A stretch of DNA of 40,992 nt from an uncultured bacterium. GTDB taxonomy: Bacteria > Verrucomicrobiota > Lentisphaeria > Victivallales > UBA1829. The position numbers and the translations under genes were made by a program. The DNA lies in contig CASERY010000072.1 of the NCBI GenBank assembly GCA_949290385.1, positions 1 through 40,992 on the forward strand, given 5' to 3'. Positions 1-9,390 of this stretch are shown in pieces. The first letter of the stretch is position 1. Each line of letters begins with the position of its first letter. The notes under the pieces are model-generated. The model ran no database searches and was not told where the DNA came from. It worked only from the letters and a program-made list of their open reading frames with translations.

Positions 1-239
1 GATTCTGTCTGCTTCCCCCGTTTAAAAGATGCAGGAAGTGCTGCAACAGATATTTCCCCAAGGAGTAGAATAAGACGCCGTATGTATTCCGACAAAAACA
101 GTGTCTTTAAAAATGGTAGATTATTTTAGTCTTGCAATGCAGAATTGATATAGAGGAGAGGTCGCAAGGGAAGAAAGCCGGAAAACCGGGGCGAAAAGTC
201 TTGTTTCCTCATAAATTTCAGTTTTTTAGAAAATTTCTT
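1..239. other. Non-coding start of window, downstream of mrdA
   Basis: I see no supportable gene in this stretch. All three minus-strand frames are closed by TAA/TGA within it and no start codon opens a frame leaving the window. A short CCGG-AAAA-CCGG inverted repeat around 179-189 lies just downstream of the mrdA stop, but its T-tract is poor, so I do not call it a terminator. rodA, which often follows mrdA, is not visible here. Confidence 0.5.
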
Positions 240-2045
240 TTACTGTTGCGGGACCCATGCGTCAAAAAACTCTTTGATAATCGGAGCTGCTGTTCCTCCA
301 CCGGAGGCTCCATTTTCGATCACAAGAGCAAAAGAATAGATGTTTGAGTTGTGCGGATCGATGGCAAATCCGGCAAACCATACATTTTTAGAGGGTTTCC
401 CATTATAAACCACGTCTGCGGTCCCAGTTTTCCCATAGAGAGTCATACGGCTGGAGTTGGCTCTTCTGCCGCTTCCTTCGGAATCATGAACGACAAGATA
501 CATGCCGTGGCGGACAGCATCCAGAGATTTCTGAGATGCGGCAAGGTGGCCGCGGACTTGCGTGGCTGCATCGTACACACTGACTTTTTTTCCCCCGTTC
601 GGATCATAGATATGTTTGACCAGATAAGGGCGCAGCAGGACTCCCCCATTTCCAATTGCGGCAAAATAACAGGCCACCTGCAGAGGGGTTACTTCCACTT
701 TTCCCTGTCCGAATGCCACATAGGCGGTTTCCGCTTCATTCCATGAAGGTCCGTTTTTAGGGAGGTAGCCGCTCCGTTCTCCAAGTTCAATTCCTGTTTT
801 GGAGCCGATTCCGGCGGAGGCATACATCCTGGAAAGGGCATCGATGCCAATGGCGACTCCTTCATTGATGAAGTAAATATTGCAGGATTTCATGAGAGCA
901 TGTGCCAAATCCATTTCTCCATGGCCGTAGCGGTTGTTACATTGAATGCCGCGCCCGTAGCCGTAATGCGTCCTGCCGGTACAGTCTACCGTAAAGGAGG
1001 GGTCTACTCCGGACTCCATGACAGCAAGTCCGCAGAGGGGCTTGATGATGGAACCGGGCAGATAGGAACCCATGGTGGAACGGTTCAGAAATGGATGCAG
1101 GGGATTCTGATTCAGACTGTTGAATTTGTCTGTTGTGATCCGTGGAACGAAATCCTGCGGATTGTAAGTCGGTGCGGAAGCCATGGCCAGAACTTCGCCA
1201 GTCCGTGCATTCATAACAACCATGCTTCCAGCGTATCCGTCAAGGAGCTTTTCACAAAGTTTCTGAGCATGGGTGTCCAGGGTAAGTTGAAGATCAAAAC
1301 CGTTCTGGGCATGGGTGGGGGGCTCCAGCAGTTCATGGATATAGCCGCTGCTGTTGACCATGACAAGCATGTTCCCGGGAGTTCCACGGAGCTTCTCATT
1401 GTAGATGGATTCCAGTCCGGAACGGCCGATGATGTCGGAAATATAATAAAAATATTCTGCACGATCGTCCGCTTTGTCCGGATCTTCTGAAGAAACATAA
1501 CCCAGAACCTGCGCAGCTATGCCTCCCTGAGGATATTCCCGGACAGGTTCCGGCGCAATTTCCAGCCCTTTGATCTAAGGAAGCAGTTCAGCAAGACGGC
1601 CTAATTCAATTGGTGTCAGGTCCGTGAAAACTTCCAGAGGAATCCCCGGTCTCAGATTTTTATGACGCAGCACCTGATCATATGTAAGGGGATTCTATCT
1701 GCCAATGCAAATGGAAATGCGCTCCGCTTCATTGAGTACATTCATAATGGTTTTTTCAAGATTGGACTCCCGCATTTCTGCAAGATGAAAACGTACATTG
1801 TAGGAGACACGATTGTCTACAATGGGCGTTCCGTTGCGGTCCAGAATGGAGCCGCGGACTGCCGGAATCCGGATGCGGCGTGCGCTTTGTTTCATGGCTC
1901 TGGTCTGATAATATTCTGCTTTATGCACCTGCATGTTCCAGAGTTGAAGAGCCAAGGCAGAAAACAGTACAAACATCAGAAAGAAGATCAATCCGATTCT
2001 CAGCCGGGTACTGGTAATGGTAATGCCTGCTATATTTAGAATCAT
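240..2045 (-). CDS. mrdA: Penicillin-binding protein 2 (peptidoglycan transpeptidase), two in-frame TAG codons
   Basis: PBP2 is the class B transpeptidase that cross-links peptidoglycan during cell elongation. Read through TAG it is 601 residues, normal for the family. It has an N-terminal membrane anchor (about residues 10-30), a dimerisation region with GLESIYNEKLRG, the active-site SxxK motif (PGSIIKP, Ser about 332), SxN (KSCN) and KTG (YGKTGTAD, about 535). TAG lies at 1695-1697 (residue 117, GR*NPLTYDQ) and 1575-1577 (residue 157, LLP*IKGLEI). The frame and PBP2 homology continue unbroken through both, with no other stop, to TAA at 240. It starts ATG two bases after the mreD stop, so it is the last gene of the operon. 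Under the standard code it would look like a pseudogene, but the intact catalytic motifs argue for a working enzyme with UAG as a sense codon. Confidence 0.93.
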
Positions 2046-2047
2046 AA

Positions 2048-2551
2048 TCAGTTTTCCTCCTCTTCCCGGCGCTCTTTTTCATCCATTTCCAGTTCTGCCC
2101 TGGATGCCCAGAAGTGAAAGAGAAAGAACCAGAGGGGCAGCGTAATGGCGGTAAAGAGCGAACTGAGCAGCAGATGCGGTGCAAACTGAGGCAGTCCGAT
2201 CCATCCGCAGTGCAGAAGAATGCCGGGAAAATAAAAGACCAGAGGGATGACCGCTCCCGGAAGAATATGAAAGATAAAGGAACGGATCATTACCCTGTGA
2301 GTCCAAAACTCTCCAGCATACGAAATAATCACGGAGCTGATGACTGAAACAGGAAAAGAATATCCTGCAGTGAAGTCCAGAACAATACTGCCGAAAATGG
2401 ATGCGACAAGGACCAGTTTTATGGGAAATGCCGACGAGAAATAAAAAATCAGACAGGCAAAGAACGGCAGGAACAGGCCGAATGACCTGGCCAGCAGTTC
2501 CAGCAGAATGGCAGCTGCGCTGAAGAGAAGGACATAAAGAATGCGGGTCAT
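2048..2551 (-). CDS. mreD: Rod-shape-determining protein MreD
   Basis: MreD is a small polytopic membrane protein of the elongasome. This 167-residue protein is almost entirely hydrophobic, with about five or six predicted membrane segments and a charged C-terminus (ELEMDEKERREEEEN). Sequence similarity in MreD is weak, so the call rests on size, topology and position between mreC and mrdA. The ATG overlaps the TGA of mreC (ATGA, 2548-2551), which implies translational coupling and shows that TGA works as a stop here. It ends in TGA and contains no TAG. Confidence 0.85.
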   Translation of the reverse strand: MTRILYVLLFSAAAILLELLARSFGLFLPFFACLIFYFSSAFPIKLVLVASIFGSIVLDFTAGYSFPVSVISSVIISYAGEFWTHRVMIRSFIFHILPGAVIPLVFYFPGILLHCGWIGLPQFAPHLLLSSLFTAITLPLWFFLFHFWASRAELEMDEKERREEEEN

Positions 2552-3423
2552 TCCAGAGATTCCCTTTCTGTCAGAATCGATACAAACCGGAGACTTTCCA
2601 GGTCCAGAGCCGGTAGGACGGAGGAAACTGCATAAAGTCTGGAATCATCGAGCTGTGCGGCTTTTCCATTGGCGGCTCCAGCCAGAGTTCCGACATAAAT
2701 GCCGGCAGGGGTTGCATCGGAATAACCGCTTGTGGAGACAACTTCACCGAGTCCGTATTTGGCCCCGGCGGAGAGATATTTTACGATTACAGTTTCTTCA
2801 TTAGGCGTGTCAGATCCCTGCATGATTCCATGCGAGTTGGACTCGGGGAGAGCAACGCTTAAAATACATTCCGAGGACAGCAGTGTTGCAATGGTGGCCG
2901 TGTTTTCGGAGACGGATACAACACGTCCTACAGCTGCCGTGATCAGATTTCCCGATTCTTCAGAAGGAAACATGCCCACTGCAAGGTTGCCCACCTGAAC
3001 TCCGGAGGATTCTCCCCGGTCAACCGTGAAAGTCTCATTCCAGGAGACAGGGTCGCGCAGGATAATTTCTGCATGAACCGGATGAAAAAGGACAGGAGGA
3101 TTCATGTCCAGCAGAAGACGCAGCCTGGAATTTTCTTTTTCCAGACTTTCAATGAGACTGTTCTGTGCAGAAAGCTGTGCATTTTCGCGATACATGGCCT
3201 GAAGTGCGGAAGCCAGTTCTTGTCTGGATTTCATAAGCAACACCTCGTCCGAAATGGCGATTTCCGCATTTTTCAGCACTTTCAGATAGGGATAGTAGAA
3301 GTCCATGGAAAGCCTGGTGATGGTCCTTCGCAGCGATTGATAGGCCGCTGCAATAAGAATGAGCAGAACCAGAATGCTTAGAAAGATCAGTAAAATAGTA
3401 TGCGGGGCTTTTTTCTGTTTCAC
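2548..3423 (-). CDS. mreC: Rod-shape-determining protein MreC
   Basis: MreC is the bitopic periplasmic scaffold of the elongation machinery. The 291-residue protein has an N-terminal membrane helix (about 9-27, TILLIFLSILVLLILIAAAY), a coiled coil of Glu/Leu-rich residues (about 70-105), and the paired beta-domain region that follows (DPVSWNETFTVDRGESSGVQ, then AVGRVVSVSENTATI). It starts with GTG, overlapping the TGA of the upstream gene in a GTGA junction at 3420-3423, so that start is fixed by context. It ends in TGA, overlapping mreD. It contains no TAG. Confidence 0.92.
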   Translation of the reverse strand: MKQKKAPHTILLIFLSILVLLILIAAAYQSLRRTITRLSMDFYYPYLKVLKNAEIAISDEVLLMKSRQELASALQAMYRENAQLSAQNSLIESLEKENSRLRLLLDMNPPVLFHPVHAEIILRDPVSWNETFTVDRGESSGVQVGNLAVGMFPSEESGNLITAAVGRVVSVSENTATIATLLSSECILSVALPESNSHGIMQGSDTPNEETVIVKYLSAGAKYGLGEVVSTSGYSDATPAGIYVGTLAGAANGKAAQLDDSRLYAVSSVLPALDLESLRFVSILTERESLE

Positions 3424-5132
3424 TGGCGAGCATCTCCTTTGGCAAAGAAATCATATCGGTCAAGCGTCTCTTTCATCCCAGGGAAGATTTCTTCCGCCGG
3501 GTCTGGATAGAATTCTATCGCTTCCAATGTATGTTCAAAACGGTTTCCCGGAGTGGTATGACGTTTTTCCGCTTCAGCAAGATACTGGTCGAGTTTTTCT
3601 GCATTGGAAACGCTCTGGCGGAGCTGTGTCTCTGCCAGAAGAAGGGTCTCGGAAGCATTCAGATTCAAGGTCCGTACATCATAAGCCGTAATGGAATGGT
3701 TGGAAGGTTCTTCTGAAGACGGAGAAATTTTATAGGCTTGTTTTTGAGCCTGTGTTGAATCGGGAACGACAATCTCCGGAGTTCCTGCTCGGACAATGGA
3801 CTGTTTCGCGGGAAGGGGCTGTCCGTCAGGCGGACTTGTGCAACTGCTTGGATCCATAGATACGGAATCATCTGAAATAGAATTATTGCCGGTGGAGTCT
3901 TCTCCATAAAAACGTTGTTCCATACGAGCCGCATCTACTTCCAGTTGCAGGGCACTGCAGATCCTTCCCAGAGATTCGGTCGTAAGTGCATGGGATGTTT
4001 CCAGCAGCTTGCGGGTCTTCTGCTGAGCCCGGTTCAACAGGCGGATCCGAAGTTCCGGATCCGCACACTGGAATGGAAGCTCATGAAGAAAACAGCTTTG
4101 TTCGATGCCTTCGGCGGTAATAAAGGAGACTTTTCGAAGGTTTTCATACTGCTGCAAAGTCAGCGCTGGAGAAGCAGGAATGAAAATGCTCAACATATGA
4201 TCCTGTATTTTTCCCTGATACCAATGATTGAAAAGTGTTTCCAGTTTTTCTTCAGACAGCGTAGAAAGATAATTTTCCGGAAGAGTTTTCCCCTGTACAG
4301 GGGTGCTTAAGAGTTCTGCTTGTTTCAGCAGGATTTTATCGCCGCCGGACCGGCGGAAGCAAGCCAAAAGCAATCGTGCCTGATCTTGATGCGGAGAGGC
4401 CAGGGTTTGCAGAAGAATCTGTTCAAAAAACTTTTTGTCGCCGGAGAATTCAGAAGCACATATTTCAAGAAGCTGGAAAGCATATTCATCGGCTGCGGCA
4501 GCAAGATGCTTGAACTGACTGAAATGAAAACAGCTTACAGACTGTCTCAATGTCGGAAAAAATCCTTGTGCTGTCAATGCGTAAATAGCAGGATCTGCTT
4601 TAAAAATAACTCTGGAATTAAAGGAGGTTCCTTCCATGGCTTTCCGGGCGATGGCATGTACAATCCAATGGTTCCGGAGTTCCGAAGCGTCCCGGGAAAC
4701 AGTCCCAAGTCGAGCAAAGATCATCCAGGCCGTTACGGTATAGAGTTTTTCCGGATCCAGAGTTGTCCAGAGATCCAGATTGCCGGGAACGGAGAGGAGC
4801 ATTTCCTTTCGCTGGGCATAGATAATGTGCTTGATCTCACTGTCCGGATCATTATAAGGCCGGGCTGAAATGGAGACTGTATAGCTTCGGGATGTCATTG
4901 GGATTGTGGAATTGATAATGTCACGTATGCGTTCCGCAATATAGGAAGATAAATACGAAGTGTGATGGACCGACATTTCCGTGTCGTTTTGACTTTCAAA
5001 GGAGAATGTGGTCTGACCGGAAAGTTCTGCAGTATTTTGGAAAAAGAAAAGCAGACACAAAAAAAAGGATGAAAGAAGAATCCGGTTTCTGTTTCGGGGA
5101 GTTTTAAATATGCTGTAGCCAGAAGTTGCCAT
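3420..5132 (-). CDS. Unknown exported protein, first clear gene of the mreCD-mrdA operon
   Basis: I do not recognise this 570-residue protein. An N-terminal hydrophobic segment (about 18-32, LLSSFFLCLLFFF) preceded by Arg and Lys residues looks like a signal peptide or anchor. The middle (about 90-350) looks alpha-helical and carries no obvious catalytic motif. A Ser/Pro/Asp-rich low-complexity linker (about 420-480) is followed by a Leu/Glu-rich helical stretch (about 490-520) and a charged tail. It overlaps the mreC start by four bases (GTGA), which implies co-translation with the elongasome genes, so a role in envelope growth is likely but only inferred from position. mreB is not present at this locus. 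The upstream frame closes with TGA at 5139-5141, so ATG 5132 is the first available ATG. No strong Shine-Dalgarno is visible. It ends in TGA. Confidence 0.85.
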   Translation of the reverse strand: MATSGYSIFKTPRNRNRILLSSFFLCLLFFFQNTAELSGQTTFSFESQNDTEMSVHHTSYLSSYIAERIRDIINSTIPMTSRSYTVSISARPYNDPDSEIKHIIYAQRKEMLLSVPGNLDLWTTLDPEKLYTVTAWMIFARLGTVSRDASELRNHWIVHAIARKAMEGTSFNSRVIFKADPAIYALTAQGFFPTLRQSVSCFHFSQFKHLAAAADEYAFQLLEICASEFSGDKKFFEQILLQTLASPHQDQARLLLACFRRSGGDKILLKQAELLSTPVQGKTLPENYLSTLSEEKLETLFNHWYQGKIQDHMLSIFIPASPALTLQQYENLRKVSFITAEGIEQSCFLHELPFQCADPELRIRLLNRAQQKTRKLLETSHALTTESLGRICSALQLEVDAARMEQRFYGEDSTGNNSISDDSVSMDPSSCTSPPDGQPLPAKQSIVRAGTPEIVVPDSTQAQKQAYKISPSSEEPSNHSITAYDVRTLNLNASETLLLAETQLRQSVSNAEKLDQYLAEAEKRHTTPGNRFEHTLEAIEFYPDPAEEIFPGMKETLDRYDFFAKGDARQ

Positions 5133-5337
5133 ATGTGATCAGATATTTCCGCGTCCGGTAATAATATTTTGTTCGCAGTTCATTCAGACACCGGGAGACA
5201 GAATCTTTTTCCCAGGTGCAGAGGGATACGGCATTATCCCAGAACAATGTAGCGTTAAAGACTGAAAAATCAAATAAAAGATTCTTTTTTACAGGGGATT
5301 TAACGGTGGGGACAGGAAGGGAAAAATCTAACTGCAT
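5104..5337 (-). CDS. Possible small ORF upstream of the mre operon
   Basis: This 77-residue ORF has balanced composition, an AAGGA just before its ATG, and ends in TAA while overlapping the start of the downstream exported-protein gene by 29 bases. I recognise no family. It could be a leader gene whose translation feeds the weakly initiated downstream gene, or it could be chance. Confidence 0.22.
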   Translation of the reverse strand: MQLDFSLPVPTVKSPVKKNLLFDFSVFNATLFWDNAVSLCTWEKDSVSRCLNELRTKYYYRTRKYLITYGNFWLQHI

Positions 5338-5809
5338 ATGTCCTTCTGTATGTGGCCTCCTACAAGGCGATTGGAGAATTTTTAATCATTCACGTATGAA
5401 TCCCTGTCTAGGCTGATAAAAAGATAGGCTCCTTTTAAGGGGGATTCGCAATAGGTGTACAAATCTGCAGAATAAATACTCCATGGGAGAAAGAATCCAG
5501 GATGGAGGAGGGAAAACAGAACAGCAGAAAAACGGGAGAACAGAACTGTCGGCATAGGAGATACACTGCTCTGCAACAAAAGAAAAGAAATGGATGCCTT
5601 GCGAGATCGCAGCAGGGAACCCATCTTGCTGTGATTCACTTGCTTCTGATGAAATTCCCCATAAGGAGTTTTTAAAGGACAGCATTCAGACTTTCCCGGA
5701 TCTCTCTGACAAGAGATGAAATTCTCCATAAAAGGAGTTTCAGAAGCCTGAAGATAGATATCTTTTCCCGGAAAAATTGATTGCTGTCTTGACCTATTTT
5801 GAGAAAATA
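5338..5809. other. Intergenic region with an imperfect direct repeat
   Basis: I see no convincing gene here; the open frames are low-quality and mutually overlapping. The region contains two near-identical direct repeats, GATGAAATTCCCCATAAGGA (5648-5667) and GATGAAATTCTCCATAAAAG (5715-5734), each followed by GAG(T)TT. They could be regulatory sites or a remnant duplication. This stretch would also hold the promoter of the mre operon. Confidence 0.4.
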
Positions 5810-6364
5810 TTATCCGAGTTTTGTTTTCAGAATTAGGTGCGTTTCATGAAATGAAATCCATGCGGAGTCTGAAACACTGATTCCTGTTTTAAAAAACTGT
5901 ACGGTAGCTTTGATGCTTGCATGTCGATTTTTAAGCATTTCGAAGGACTGAAGGAAGCATTGAAATGGCTGGTCACTCCATCGGATATGGTCTTGAAGCC
6001 ATTCCTAGAGGAAACGAAGCAGTTTCAGAATTTCACAAATAGCCGCTCTGGCCGGGATGGAGGAATCGTGCCGGCAAAGCGGTGCTGAGATTTGTTTGAG
6101 AAAAAAGCGATGTTCCTGTCTGTGTACGGATGCAAAGGGATAATCCGCTTGAATCATGAGATTTTCTTCCAGCAGAAAGATCTGTTTCAGTTCATGCTGC
6201 TGGCGGATCATGGAATAATGAAGGGCGTCCAGTGAATAATACCGGGCGCGGGCCAGTTCATTCCGAAGAGTTCTGCAGCAGATTTGGAGCTGGTTGTCTA
6301 TTTGCTTTTCCCGGTAACTGTAAGGCAGGAAAGGTAACGTTGTGTGGTTATGTTTTCCGGACAT
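5810..6364 (-). CDS. Hemerythrin-like protein read through one TAG
   Basis: Bacteriohemerythrins are four-helix-bundle proteins with a di-iron site that binds oxygen. Up to the TAG at 6005-6007 the frame encodes 119 residues with a recognisable core: QIDNQL, then FLLEENLM, then the metal-binding YPFASVHRQEH. Reading through the TAG immediately gives EWLQDHIRWSDQPF, which matches the family's last helix (WL.xHI...D). The conserved C-terminal motif therefore lies downstream of the TAG, making this one of the strongest readthrough cases in the window. The frame ends in TAA at 5810, giving 184 residues. The start has a good AAAGGG about eight bases upstream. Oddly, two usual ligand histidines are replaced: IDxQH reads IDNQL, and HFxxEE reads IFLLEE. 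The iron site may be altered or lost. The last 45 or so residues beyond the hemerythrin fold are unassigned. Confidence 0.75.
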
Positions 6365-6544
6365 AAGATGATCCCTTTCTGTAAACCCTGAAAATATTTC
6401 GACAATAACATGTTCTAATTAGTTTGACATGCAAAGGAGATGCAAGTTCTTAATATATCAAAAAAATATGTGAATATTTAATGTAAAATACATTGGATTT
6501 ACGAAAAGAACAGTTCTTTTTTATTTGATCCATAAAAAAATCCA

Positions 6545-6599
6545 TAAAAAAGTTCCTCTTCCTCCCAAATTTATGTATTCGGCAGAAAAGGAAGAGGAA
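6545..6599 (-). terminator. Terminator of the secreted glycoside-hydrolase-like gene
   Basis: On the minus strand TTCCTCTTCCT pairs with AGGAAGAGGAA (6589-6599 with 6553-6563) and is followed by a T-rich tract (6545-6551). It lies directly downstream of the gene ending at 6613. The loop is long, about 25 bases. Confidence 0.6.
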
Positions 6600-6612
6600 T
6601 TCTTGTCAAGGC

Positions 6613-8928
6613 TTACAAGCTTTTGAAAACCAGAACCTGTTGTCCTTCAAGTTGCAGGTGTATTTCTTGTCCGGCTTCAATCCGAAGCGGGTTTTCGGAA
6701 AACATTTGCTCCATCTCCGGGAAAGTTCCGTTTAAATGAAATTCTGCATTGGAATTTGGATCTGCATTAATGACAATAAGCAGCACCTCTCCGTTAAGAT
6801 CCCAACGGACTGCATAACGGCCCGAAAGCGGCTGGACGGCTTCCAGTCTGGTACGTTTCCCATGAAGAAGAAATGCTTCAATGTGTTTTAATTCATCGCC
6901 GAGTTTCACTGCTTCGGATGTGACTTCAGGATAGGGTTTAATCGAAAAGGGATATCCATCATTCCATGTGTAAAGAAGAATCCCTTTGGCACCACCGGCA
7001 ATAACCTGATAAAACTGGCTGCGCAGCTGGGCAGGAGATGGCAGATCTCCGGGAGCATAACCGTAGCACCATAAGACCGCAAACGGAGCCTGGGGACCGC
7101 CGGCAAGGTCTGAGGAAAGACGTTCAAAAACTTCCCCGCAAGTGTGGATGGCACCGGGGAAATGGAAGGGATAATAATCACAGGCAATGATGTCTGCAAT
7201 GGGACGGTACATTTTAAAGGCTTCCGGAGAAACAATCACAGTATATTCCGGCCGGTCAGGATCCTCCTGCATGAGTTCACGTCTCAGCGGCATCAGAGAC
7301 TCCAGAGAGCGTCCGGCAAGATCCGGCTCATCCATGGTGTTCCAGGCAAGAATATTGTCAATGTGTCTGAGCTGCCGCACCTGGTTGCCGCCGACTCCTT
7401 CCAGAATGATCAGGATGTTGTGTTCGCGGGCCTTTTCTGCGAACTTTCGGAAATCGTCCAAGCGGTCATTGTAGCTGACATGCATGAGATTGAGGCCATG
7501 TTCAATACTGAAGTCCAACAGCTCGTCGCGCGGCTGGGTTTCCCGCCAGGATACCGTGTAGAATCCATACGGGAAAATGCGTTTCCCCTGATAGGTGATG
7601 AATCCTTCCCGGTCGACCATTGCCAGCGGTTCTTCATCTAGAATGGTGAAATCTCCGGATACCGCTTCATAAAGAACGGTTTCACTCCGGGTGTTTCCAT
7701 CCCGGGGGGCCGACTGCAGGATCCGAACCCGGACCTGATGCAGTCCGGCTGAAAGATGACTCAGATCAAGCTCAATGGATTCCGGTCCGGAAGCGCGGAA
7801 TTCCTCATATTTCTGCTGGTCAATATAGCATTCAAAACGGTAAGGACTTCCGGGCTTTTTGAGCGCGGGTGCAATCTGAAGCCGGAACGGAACAGTTTTT
7901 TTCATGGATGGGTAAATTCTGGGTGTGGCTGGTGACACCCAGGCCGCCGGACTGATTCTGCGTGAAAGTTTTGCGTGAAGATGAACTGGAGAATTCAGGT
8001 TGATTTCAAGCTGTTGACTGCCTGAATGAACTGGAAGCGATTCCCAACTGAGTTCCAGTTCCTCTCCGGGTGCGGTTTCATGATCGAATGGCATGGACTG
8101 TGATTTTCCGTTTGGAGGTGTAAACGTGATTTCCCCGGCTATGCGTCTGGATTCCTGTGAGGTATTGAGAAAATGAATGCCGATGCTGTGATCCGCAAAT
8201 TCTTCAGGCCAGAAGAGTTTTTTTACAGAGATTCCGCTTTCCCGCAGCTGATTGTGCATCAGAATGTTTTGGATCAGATCCGAAATGTTCTCCTGTCTCT
8301 GTGCGGATCTTGCGAGTTCAACAAAGGCTGTCACTGCAAGATATCCGGAGCCTGCGGGGTGTCCAATGAGCATGGGGGCTCCATCCGGACATCGGATCAT
8401 TACTTCCCAGGAGCCATCCGCCTGAAGGTGGTTCTGAATCCATCCGCCGGGCCGATGAGAGAAATGGTCCGTTACATGGCTGGGAAAGACCAAAATCTCA
8501 TGATCTGCTGGAAGATTGCTTCGGGCGGCTGTTTTATCTGCATTGATCGAACAGTATTCAGGAGCAACGGATGTCCCGGGAAGAATGGAGGAGACAACTT
8601 TGAGCATCTGATCGTTGTAGCTGCTGACAAACAGAATGCCGCCGTTTTCAAGATAGTTTTTCCATTCCTTTTCATATCCGGCAATGATTTCCGGCGTATC
8701 TTCGCAGAGAAGAGTCACAGCATAGTGGTTCCAGTCGGAAGGAGCCTCTGTTGCTTGTTCCGGAGTCTGTACCGTCACATCCCAGTCCGGACCTTGAAAT
8801 GCCTGTGCCAGTTTCGGGTTTTCAGTTCTGCTTATCAGAAGCAGGGATACAGGTGATTCAGCGGCATAAAGCGGAATCAGCCCCAGGAAAAGGATGAGAA
8901 AGGTGAAGATTTTTGATTTTGTGACCAT
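6613..8928 (-). CDS. Secreted multidomain protein: ThuA-like domain plus glycoside-hydrolase-type TIM barrel
   Basis: This is a 771-residue exported protein. The signal peptide is residues 1-22 (IFTFLILFLGLIPLYAAES). Residues 25-220 resemble a ThuA/glutamine-amidotransferase-like fold (YAVTLLCEDTPEII, NYLENGGILFVSSYND, HPAGSGYLAVT). A beta-rich middle follows, then from about residue 440 a barrel: REGFITYQGKRIFPYGFYTV, NLMHVSYNDRLDD, LAWNTMDEPDLAG (DEP, likely acid residue) and LLYTWNDGYPFS. The C-terminus (about 700-771) is a small beta domain. The likely substrate is a carbohydrate polymer; the specificity is unknown. The start is supported by AGGAG eight bases upstream. It ends in TAA with no TAG in a very long frame. 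Such proteins are common in polysaccharide-degrading Lentisphaerota, which is a family-level inference. Confidence 0.75.
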   Translation of the reverse strand: MVTKSKIFTFLILFLGLIPLYAAESPVSLLLISRTENPKLAQAFQGPDWDVTVQTPEQATEAPSDWNHYAVTLLCEDTPEIIAGYEKEWKNYLENGGILFVSSYNDQMLKVVSSILPGTSVAPEYCSINADKTAARSNLPADHEILVFPSHVTDHFSHRPGGWIQNHLQADGSWEVMIRCPDGAPMLIGHPAGSGYLAVTAFVELARSAQRQENISDLIQNILMHNQLRESGISVKKLFWPEEFADHSIGIHFLNTSQESRRIAGEITFTPPNGKSQSMPFDHETAPGEELELSWESLPVHSGSQQLEINLNSPVHLHAKLSRRISPAAWVSPATPRIYPSMKKTVPFRLQIAPALKKPGSPYRFECYIDQQKYEEFRASGPESIELDLSHLSAGLHQVRVRILQSAPRDGNTRSETVLYEAVSGDFTILDEEPLAMVDREGFITYQGKRIFPYGFYTVSWRETQPRDELLDFSIEHGLNLMHVSYNDRLDDFRKFAEKAREHNILIILEGVGGNQVRQLRHIDNILAWNTMDEPDLAGRSLESLMPLRRELMQEDPDRPEYTVIVSPEAFKMYRPIADIIACDYYPFHFPGAIHTCGEVFERLSSDLAGGPQAPFAVLWCYGYAPGDLPSPAQLRSQFYQVIAGGAKGILLYTWNDGYPFSIKPYPEVTSEAVKLGDELKHIEAFLLHGKRTRLEAVQPLSGRYAVRWDLNGEVLLIVINADPNSNAEFHLNGTFPEMEQMFSENPLRIEAGQEIHLQLEGQQVLVFKSL

Positions 8929-9390
8929 GAACGCATCTCCTCTTCTTTTTTTATAAACAAAATCAAGGCCTTATGGAAATTTCATCTGTCGGGGCCACCC
9001 CCACAAACGAATAACGGAAGAGTCACAGAATATATTGCAGAATTCTGCCCGGACTTCAGACATATTTTATGTTTATGGTGTTGTTTATTGCAGAATTGAT
9101 TTCATGGCTGTTCTTCCTTGTTGGTTTTATGGAAGAACGACCGGAAGTACAGATAAAGAACTAGTATAGGTGTTTTTCTGTAATTGCAAACCGATTTTGA
9201 ACTTTTATCTGTTTTTGCAGATACAGTCCTGCTGAGATTACAGAATAGAACAGGATAAAATCCGTTGTTATTTCAGAGGGTGCTGAAAAAAAGAAGGTCG
9301 ATTCCATGGGACTGTCTGTAAAAAATGCAGTATGGAAGATGGTGCAAAAAGATCCTGCAGGAACAGGGGGGAAACAGAGGACTGAAACTT
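8929..9390. other. Intergenic region upstream of the secreted hydrolase-like gene
   Basis: I see no credible gene. The stretch separates the oxidoreductase (ending 9391) from the hydrolase start (8928), both on the minus strand, and should hold the hydrolase promoter. It contains the perfect palindrome listed at 9037-9048 and a related half-site, TTGCAGAATT, at about 9088-9097. Confidence 0.4.
9037..9048. promoter_or_regulatory. Perfect palindrome, candidate operator
   Basis: GCAGAATTCTGC is a perfect 12-base palindrome about 110 bases upstream of the start of the secreted hydrolase-like gene. The half-site GCAGAATT recurs about 50 bases further upstream. This is the layout of a dimeric repressor or activator site, but no regulator is identified. 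Confidence 0.3.

Noticed and set aside
5382..5729. 115-codon minus-strand ORF in the gap upstream of the mre operon
   Set aside because: It has implausible composition, overlaps another equally poor frame, and has no ribosome-binding site or motif.
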